The notes under the pieces are model-generated. The model searched no databases. It saw nothing but the letters and a program-made list of their open reading frames with translations, and had not been told where the DNA came from. DNA of 14,292 bases, taken from Willaertia magna. Lineage: Eukaryota; Heterolobosea; Eutetramitea; Acrasida; Naegleriidae. Below are positions 8,066 to 14,292 of this stretch, piece after piece. The translations under genes were made by a program, and so were the position numbers. The stretch is taken from positions 1 through 14,292 of the forward strand of contig CADWAF010001509.1 in the NCBI GenBank assembly GCA_902984215.1. Reading direction: 5' to 3'. Within the stretch, counting starts at the first letter, position 1; each line of letters opens with the position of its first letter.

Positions 8066-9456
8066 TAATTTCAATATCAATAATAATACAAAAATATAAC
8101 TTTTATCATATTTTTTCCTTATAGAATTTAAAAATTATTTTTATATAAAAAGATCTAAATATTTATTTTAAATATTCCTGTTTAAATTTTCTTTATAAAA
8201 TAAAATTTTAAATTTTAAATCATTTCAAATATAAAATTATATTTTCTCAACATTCTATAATTATAAAAATTATATAAATTTTTATTTTACTGTACTCTAT
8301 AACTTTAAATAATTTATAAAAATAATAAATTATAATTTATTTATTATTAACAAATAATAATATAATTAAATTATAACATAAAATTAAATTATATAAAATT
8401 TTGTTACAATATTTATTAAAAATAATATAAATTATAAATTATTACATTATTTTACTTTTTAACATTAATATGGTAAAAAAAATTATTAAGTAATAATAAA
8501 AAAGGATGAAAATTTATTGTTTAATTTATTTTTAGTTAAAACTGTATATATTTATTTAATGATAATTTTAAAATTTTTATAGTAGATTGATTTAGGTTTA
8601 TTATAAATAAAAAATAATTTTTATTAATAAAAAAAATAAAATATAATATAATTTATTACAAAATAAAAAATTATATTTCATATTTTTTTACTAAATTTTA
8701 TAATAATCAATATTGTTTAAATTATTGAAATTATTAAAAATTAATTAATTATATATTTACTTTTTATTTAAGTTTTTTATATTTATTTTTTAAAAAATTA
8801 AAAATAAATAAAATTTAATTATTTTAATTTTATTATTTACATAATAATTTAATTTTTAAAAAAATTTTAATATCATTAAAAATTTAATATTTAATTAAGA
8901 TAAAATAATTAAAAAATAATTTATTAAGAAATTAAAAAGAAAAAATATAAAAATTATAATTGGTATATAATTAATATTTATTTGTTAATAAAAAAATTAT
9001 TATTTTAAAATATATATTTATTATATTATATATATATTGATTTTTTTAAATTATATAACTATATTAATTTTAAATTTTTTTAATAATTAAATTAAATAAA
9101 TCAAACTAAAAAAAAAGAAAAATATTTTGAATATTAAATTATTTATAAAAAAAATTTAATAATAATTATTTAAGTAATGATAAAAATTAATTAAAATATT
9201 TTTAAATTGTTAATTTTATAAATGAAATATTAAGATAAATTTATTTTTGATTAGAATAACATTTAACAAATTGAATATATGTTAAAAAAGTTTTTATTTT
9301 TATATTTGATAAATAAAAATTAGTTGTTTAATTTTTTGGTTGTTTAAAGATATTTCTTTTTAAATTAAATTACAACCAGTATTAGCTTTTTAAGATTTAA
9401 CTATGAGACTCTTAGTTGTGGAAGTAAAATTTATAAAAAAAAATAAGGAGTTGATT

Positions 9457-9462
9457 TTTATT
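9457..9462 (-). terminator. Candidate poly(A) signal of the LINE
   Basis: The minus strand reads CTAATAAAAATC just after the 3' hairpin. AATAAA 38 nt past the ORF2 stop fits a short retrotransposon 3' UTR. Confidence 0.4.
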
Positions 9463-9464
9463 AG

Positions 9465-9489
9465 ACCAAAAACACGCAGTGTTTTTGGT
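9465..9489 (-). other. Perfect 11-bp stem-loop in the LINE 3' UTR
   Basis: ACCAAAAACAC (9465-9475) pairs with GTGTTTTTGGT (9479-9489) around a 3-nt loop, with a possible extra G-U pair outside. It starts about 10 nt past the ORF2 stop codon. Several LINE families carry a 3' stem-loop recognised by their own reverse transcriptase to prime on their RNA, and that role is inferred here. The stem is intact although the ORFs are decayed. Confidence 0.6.
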
Positions 9490-9499
9490 TATTGAGGTT

Positions 9500-12400
9500 T
9501 TAACAGTTTGATAATAATTCGTTGTTAGGTAATGTTTGAGGATTGAATAGTTGTTGTTTTTGAGCTACTTGTTTCCAAGCAGATGAGTAGTTCGAGGGTT
9601 TTGGAACATAATTCTTAGTTTTGTAATTTTTTTGTTTTTTGGGCAGGTTGTTCCAGTCTGCATTTTTGTAACAATTTTCAACGTAATTGTAAAATGGTAA
9701 ATAAATAAATTCAATTAAGGTTTCAAAGTCAAATTCTTTAGGAATATCACTTTTAACAATGATTCCAGTTATATCCATAATGTATAAAATTTGTTTAGTT
9801 ATTAGTGCGAGGTCTTGTTGATGCGACAAAGTTGCAACAATAAAACCAAGCCCTGAATTATTTGAAAAAGCGATATCTTGTTGGTGCGAAGAACCAACAT
9901 GATGGAGCATTGTATCATCATTAACATCTTGAGTAAATCTAAGGTGGAAAAGTAGCTTTAAATCCCACTCACTATACAACACTCTCTTTTCATGACTACA
10001 CCTTTCACATTCATAAAAAACATATTTCCAATCAGCTTCCAGACCACATTCTTCACAAATCCAATAGTCTTCATCTATGTCTCTTAAAATTTCCGCTTTG
10101 TGAGTATGCGCAAATGCTAGTCTTTGCTTAAAATACGAAATCTTGGGGCTTGTCCAATAATGTTAATAGCCTAACCACCATTCTTCCTTGTGGTCTAATT
10201 CACCAAGATATGTAATCTTTTTATTGCCTCTTCTATATTGAAGCATTAAGTCTCTTATAGATGTAACTTTGACATCACCTTGGTACCATAGAAATTCATC
10301 TTCAACACTAGATTGCTCATTAAGCACATAACTTTGTTCATTCTTTAACCAAAGGTTTGGTTTTCTAGCTCTTTTCTTTACAAGTTTCCAGAATGAATCT
10401 TTTATAGGAGACAACCAAGCTTTTCTACAAATTAATTTTGTATTGATAGAAGAATTGTTGATAAATCTAACTAGAGCTGCCATGCTTTTGATGTTCCTTA
10501 AATCAAAGGGAACCGTAATACTTAATCCTCCAATGGAGTCATTACCAAAAATTACTGCTTTTGACAGTTGGTAATCTAGTCTTAACTTATTTCTTATCCA
10601 CACGCTTATTAATTTGTCTAGTTCTTTAAGAGTAATAGGACTAACTCCATCAATTGAGCAGAGATATCTAGGAAGGGAAATTAACTTAGACATTATGATA
10701 ACCTTTAATTGGTGGAGGCGTACGTTTCTAGTATTAGTTAATATTAATACTTTTTTAACTTTATCGAATAATTTTCTGCCTCCTTCATACCAATTAAATC
10801 TTTTGTTACAAGAAGCTCCCAAGTAATGTAATACATTACAGTTGGTTATTCTATTATTGTTAATAAATATTTGCGCAGTTGATTTTCTATTCGAACCAGT
10901 TCTGTTCCAATTGAGACATTTATTAGGAACAAAGTGCATTCCAACTTGAAATACTAATTTAAATAATTGGTCAAGTATCTTATTTATTTCTTGGTAGGTG
11001 CTGGTGATAACAATAATGTCATCAGCATATTTAAGAATAGACACTGAGAAATTATCAAATTGAAGTCTCTTATATTTCTCTAAATTGGTTGTTAGTACAT
11101 TGAAGTAAATGTTGAATAATAAAGGGCTAGAAGGATTCCCTTAAGGGACTCCCAATGTTGAGTCGAACTATTCAAAAAGTTTACCTTTAACTAAAACTTT
11201 AATTTTGTATCCAGTAAGTATATTCATTATTGTTTCTGAACTATTATTGCTAAGGTTAATTTTGTTGAGAATATCTTTGAACTTGGAGAAAAGAACTAAG
11301 CCATACGCATTCTTGATATCCAATATCGTGACAAAAAACTGTTTGCCTGATTGAATATAATGGCTTGTAAGAGTTCTCACTATGATTAATTGATCCACGT
11401 GGAAGCTTTTCTTCTAAATCCACGTTGGCAATTATGAATAATATCATTTGTTTCACAGGCCTCCATAAGTTGATCATTAATTATGGTAGAAAACAAACGA
11501 TATATAACAGGTAGCACCACAATAGGCCTAAATTCTTTAAACGTGCTAGGATTGGTCACTTTAGGTAATGGTAATAATATCCCTAATTTTAAAAATGGAG
11601 GAATAGTAGTACCATTGAGCTATAAATTGAAATGGTTTGTAAGAATTTGACAGGAGGAAGTTTTTAAGTGTTTCAGTAGTTGAATTGATATATTATCTAT
11701 GCCTTGCATAGAGTTTCTAAGTTTCTTAATGTAATGTTTTACTTCCTTACCTGTCACCTCTTCGAACTTCCAATTACTTAGAAGAGTATTCCTGATTAAG
11801 TTTAAATCTAATGGGGAATCACCCAACAATGTGTTAAACATATTCATAAAATGAGATCTAATTGGACCTTCAGTATTTATAAAACTGTCACATACTGATT
11901 CTATTGAACAGTCCAAGCATTCCTTTTGGAAAACAAACGAGTACGGATGTTTAGTTTGTAAATTGTTAATTTTCTTAATAAATGCATCTTTTCTTTCTTT
12001 TAATAAAGTTAAAATTACTTTCTTAAGGTCTTTCTTGCATAACGCAATTGCATTTATTAAGGAGGTAGCATTCCATAAATTAAATTTACACCACTCTCTA
12101 GAAGATCTTCTGACCTTGTACTTTTTTAGCAGTTTTTTGTAAATTTAAAATAAATCTCTATATCTTTTATCTTTGGTTATAAGAGCATTAACGTTAGACA
12201 CTGTTCTTCCAAACTTATCAATAATGTGTCTAAAATTATTCATAATATTGTTAAAATCATTGATATCTCCTCTGGAAACTAACTTATTAATAACATTTTT
12301 GTTATGTTTAAGTAGCTTTGGACTAATTATTTTCTTACATAATTTATCATTCCAAAAAGTATTATATAAAAAATCAAAAAGGACACGAACTGCTATTCCT

Positions 12401-13064
12401 TTATATTAATATTAAATATTAAAATCCTAGTACTCAAAATTGTCACTCCAGTTAGAAATTATATGATCAAGCCTTGACTTAGCATAAATGTATAATCCAT
12501 TATACTATCTAAATGACGGTTGGATAATGTTAGGCAATAAATCATATAAATTATGGTTCTGAATCCAGTCAATAAGTATTTTATCTTGTGTGTTAAGAGT
12601 TGATTTCATATCCTTAATAGAAGTCATATTAAGGTCACTAGCAATTATTAATTTCTCCTTGTGTAAAGAAGTATACAATATTAGTTCATTAACTTTTTCA
12701 AACGATGACCTAAACTCTTCTTAATTAACATCTAGAACTCCATACCAATTAATTACGTTAAAACACCAAAAACAGGATGATTTAATATAAAGTTGGTGAG
12801 TCGACCTTGAATTAGTTCCACATAATTCATTACTTTCCAATTTCTATTTAATTTAATAATAGTTAAGACACCACTGTATTTGTTTCTTTTGAAACTGTTA
12901 TAAACCTTACATTAACCGATAAACTTCTGAAGCAATTGAGTATTGTAATAACCATCTTCAGCAGACTAATGAGTTTCTTGGATATTTACTATATGTAAAT
13001 TGAATTTGGAGATGTTGTTTAAGACAATACCTCTTTTTAATACAGAAAGGCCAGCCAGATTCAT
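9500..13064 (-). pseudogene. LINE ORF2: AP endonuclease-reverse transcriptase-zinc ribbon, decayed
   Basis: Allowing for two one-base deletions (about 12763-12757 and 11400-11396), the coding path spans about 1188 residues to the TAA at 9502-9500. Endonuclease (about 13079-12420): IRIAS then NLAGL at the start, IQETH with the catalytic Glu, FNVINWYG, ASDLNM (Asp/Asn pair) and SRLDHI. A clear SDH motif is missing. Reverse transcriptase (about 11640-10790): FKEFRPI, CQRGFRRK, LDIKNAYG (motif A Asp), G-V-P-stop-G (motif B) and KYADD (motif C, intact), then YLGA. A zinc ribbon follows, CEEC...CERC, at 10057-9998, then about 165 more residues of unknown fold. Internal stops on the coding strand begin at 12968, 12914, 12723, 12507, 12429, 12414, 12408, 12147, 11622, 11170, 11143 and 10165; all are TAA or TAG. 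The first ATG (13064) lies inside the endonuclease's first strand, so the original start may have been upstream. Confidence 0.88.
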
Positions 13065-13090
13065 ACTAGCAATTCTGATGCACGAAGTTA
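13065..13090 (-). other. ORF1-ORF2 junction of the LINE
   Basis: ORF1 ends with tandem TAA TAA, and ORF2 lies in another frame (+2 relative to ORF1). The ORF2 frame is open through the junction and back over the ORF1 tail, and residues encoded just before the ORF2 ATG (CIRIAS) look like the first strand of the endonuclease. This suggests ORF2 was originally started further upstream, near or over the ORF1 stop, perhaps by reinitiation. Confidence 0.4.
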
Positions 13091-14245
13091 TTATTGATTG
13101 TTGCAAGATCCAACTTTGTTTAATACATAATTAAACAATTGTTCACCTGTATCTGTAGTAAAGAAATTTTTGACTGTTTCATTAACAGCATTAGAAAAGT
13201 TTTCATTTCATCTTCTTACTTCGTTTTATAATGTAGCAATTTGTTCTTTAATACTTTTAACAGCATTTTCAAGTTCATTAGTATAAGTGGAACCAAACTG
13301 AACAGTTTTAACATTGATATTTTTGATTTCATTTTGAATGTTTTGAACTGATGTATCCAATGTTACAATAGTTGTAGCAAGATGATTAAGTTTGTCAATA
13401 TTTTGTTTTTTCTATTGAACTTTAATAAAACGTTGCCTTGCATGCCAACTGTAATTTACAATCCATTCTAAACCAACATAGAAACCCTTAGTAATTTTAT
13501 CATTTAATAAATTTCTATTAATAGTAACAAAAACTGTCATGTTTTTTCTATTACATACTTTCATATCTAAATCCCAATTAACTTTGATTTCTTTAATAAA
13601 AACCTCATCTGAAATAAAGTTTGGAACTCTAAGTTTAATTACTGTGAGGTTTTAGTCAATTGGTTCTAAATATTTAAATATATCGTCATCTTCTGTTTCC
13701 ATATTTTGGGCATTATTTAATCCAATGGCCCAGAAACCATTATTAGTAACAATATTAAGACTAGATATACTATTTTCTTTAGTATGAAAGTATTCAACAT
13801 ATTTAAGTAGGTTCATTCTTGTAATAGGCAAGTTAATTTTGTACTTGACTTTTGCAAATTTAAGTTAAGAAATAACATAAAACTCCTTCCCTTTGTAATT
13901 TAAAGCCATGTCGGTCGTGTATTTATATTTAAAAAAGATAATTGTACTACCAATTTTATCTTCCAGTTGTGAGATAAGACTCATTCCTGTAGAACTAATT
14001 TTTAATGTTTTTAAGATATTGTCATTAGTATGTTTAACATCTTTTTTGAATAAAACAACAACTCTAAACGATTTTCTAACATTTCTGAAAATCTTTTTAT
14101 TGTTTTGATTATTTACAGAGTTAGAAGTTGTGTTATCATCATTGTTATTTCTAACATGTACAATGGGTTGTGTACCACTCTTCGGAACTTGATTCCTTGG
14201 AGTATTTTTAGGTTTATCACCTTTATCACCTTTTCTTCTCGGCAT
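13091..14245 (-). pseudogene. LINE ORF1, probable nucleic-acid-binding protein, decayed
   Basis: The frame runs without a shift from the ATG at 14245 to a TAATAA at 13093-13088, about 384 codons, interrupted by stops starting at 13867 (TAA), 13654 (TAA), 13414 (TAG), 13228 (TAA) and 13210 (TGA). The N-terminus is basic and Lys/Arg/Pro-rich (MPRRKGDKGDKPKNTPRNQV), then Asn-rich, as in many RNA-binding ORF1 proteins. The middle holds beta-rich segments (FRVVVLFKK; MTVFVTINRN) and the C-terminal third is helical with spaced Ile/Leu/Val that could form a coiled coil. No CCHC zinc knuckle is visible. The ORF1 role (binding element RNA) is inferred from its place before ORF2. The domain type is not recognised. 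Confidence 0.75.
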
Positions 14246-14292
14246 TTTTTTGAATCCCCAAATTTATAAAAAAAAATGGTCATCTTTTCAAT
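14246..14292 (-). other. Leader upstream of LINE ORF1
   Basis: The 47 nt before the ORF1 ATG include two A/T-only runs and GGGGATTC. There is no ORF. It is presumably part of the LINE 5' UTR; the element's 5' boundary cannot be placed inside the window. Confidence 0.4.

Larger units (their letters stand above)
7679..9456. other. Gene-free, extremely AT-rich island
   Basis: There is no coding-like ORF on either strand. Composition changes along it: about 7679-7880 is ordinary intergenic DNA, about 8100-9350 is nearly pure A/T (I counted 10 G or C in the 240 bases of 8401-8460, 8641-8700 and 8761-8880), and about 9355-9456 returns to mixed sequence next to the retrotransposon. Homopolymer runs and ATTA/TTAA words dominate. 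Within the last part, 9399-9417 forms a near-perfect 19-nt palindrome (AACTA/TAGTT outer arms, GAG/CTC inner, one mismatch). Confidence 0.7.
9457..14292 (-). mobile_element. Degenerate APE-type non-LTR retrotransposon (LINE), 5' end outside window
   Basis: Read on the minus strand: a 5' leader (14292-14246), ORF1 (14245-13091), a 26-nt junction, ORF2 with AP endonuclease, reverse transcriptase and zinc ribbon (13064-9500), a perfect hairpin (9489-9465) and AATAAA (9462-9457). No long terminal repeats are seen. The AP endonuclease at the N-terminus of ORF2 places it with L1/Jockey/Tad-type LINEs rather than with the restriction-like-endonuclease group. The copy is dead: 17 internal stops and two frameshifts. 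The exact 3' boundary and target-site duplication are not determinable, because no poly(A) or simple tail is clear and the 5' end is missing. G+C content is higher than in the host flank. It lies upstream of, and on the same strand as, the three-gene row, separated from it by the AT island. Confidence 0.9.

Noticed and set aside
10614..10826. Plus-strand ORF of 70 aa
   Set aside because: It is the antisense of the reverse transcriptase region, with no coding-like features.
11256..11477. Minus-strand ORF of 73 aa
   Set aside because: It is a shifted frame of the RT; the real RT motifs lie in the other frames.
12173..12409. Plus-strand ORF of 78 aa
   Set aside because: It is the antisense of ORF2 between the endonuclease and the RT.
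13908..14108. Plus-strand ORF of 66 aa
   Set aside because: It is the antisense of LINE ORF1.
9457..14292. Group II intron or retroviral-type element
   Set aside because: The AP endonuclease before the RT, a separate ORF1, no integrase or protease, and no LTRs identify a non-LTR retrotransposon.

Overview
The window looks like nuclear DNA of an AT-rich, gene-dense, intron-poor unicellular eukaryote. The genes are typically eukaryotic: a TPR protein, a coiled coil-BTB/T1-SPRY protein and a B-box-coiled coil-filamin-NHL protein. Asn-rich linkers, long compact ORFs and near-exclusive use of A/T-ending codons suggest an amoeboid protist (amoebozoan, heterolobosean or similar). I cannot name the species. 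The host genes terminate at TAA or TAG and roughly 120 Gln codons in them are CAA/CAG, so the host code appears standard.

Layout. Bases 3-1397 (+) hold the 3' part of a TPR gene. Only 27 nt separate its stop from the convergent gene at 1425-2495 (-), a coiled coil-BTB/T1-SPRY protein. A 455-nt intergenic stretch (2496-2950), visibly richer in G+C than the other non-coding DNA, carries three TGACGT (CRE-like) hexamers. Then come three minus-strand genes packed head to tail with gaps of only 22-23 nt: a small unknown ORF (7678-7412), a helical-repeat-like protein (7389-6466), and a 1163-residue TRIM-NHL-like protein without a RING (6442-2951). Bases 7679 to about 9350 form a gene-free island whose core is about 95% A+T.

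From about 9457 to the right edge lies a degenerate minus-strand non-LTR retrotransposon (LINE) with an apurinic endonuclease. ORF1 is at 14245-13091 and ORF2 at 13064-9500 (AP endonuclease, reverse transcriptase with YADD, zinc ribbon, C-terminal tail). A perfect 11-bp hairpin and an AATAAA follow ORF2. The element is almost colinear: only two single-base frameshifts are seen in 4.7 kb, yet there are 17 internal stop codons. Sixteen of these are TAA/TAG, one of them at the near-invariant Gln of the RT motif G-x-P-Q-G. This points either to C-to-T mutation at CAA/CAG codons or, less likely, to an element that once read UAR as glutamine.

The BTB-SPRY and B-box-filamin-NHL proteins both resemble substrate-recognition parts of ubiquitin ligase systems, and TPR-like proteins sit beside them. 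A functional link is inference from proximity only. I found no CRISPR array, tRNA, rRNA or bacterial-type operon.
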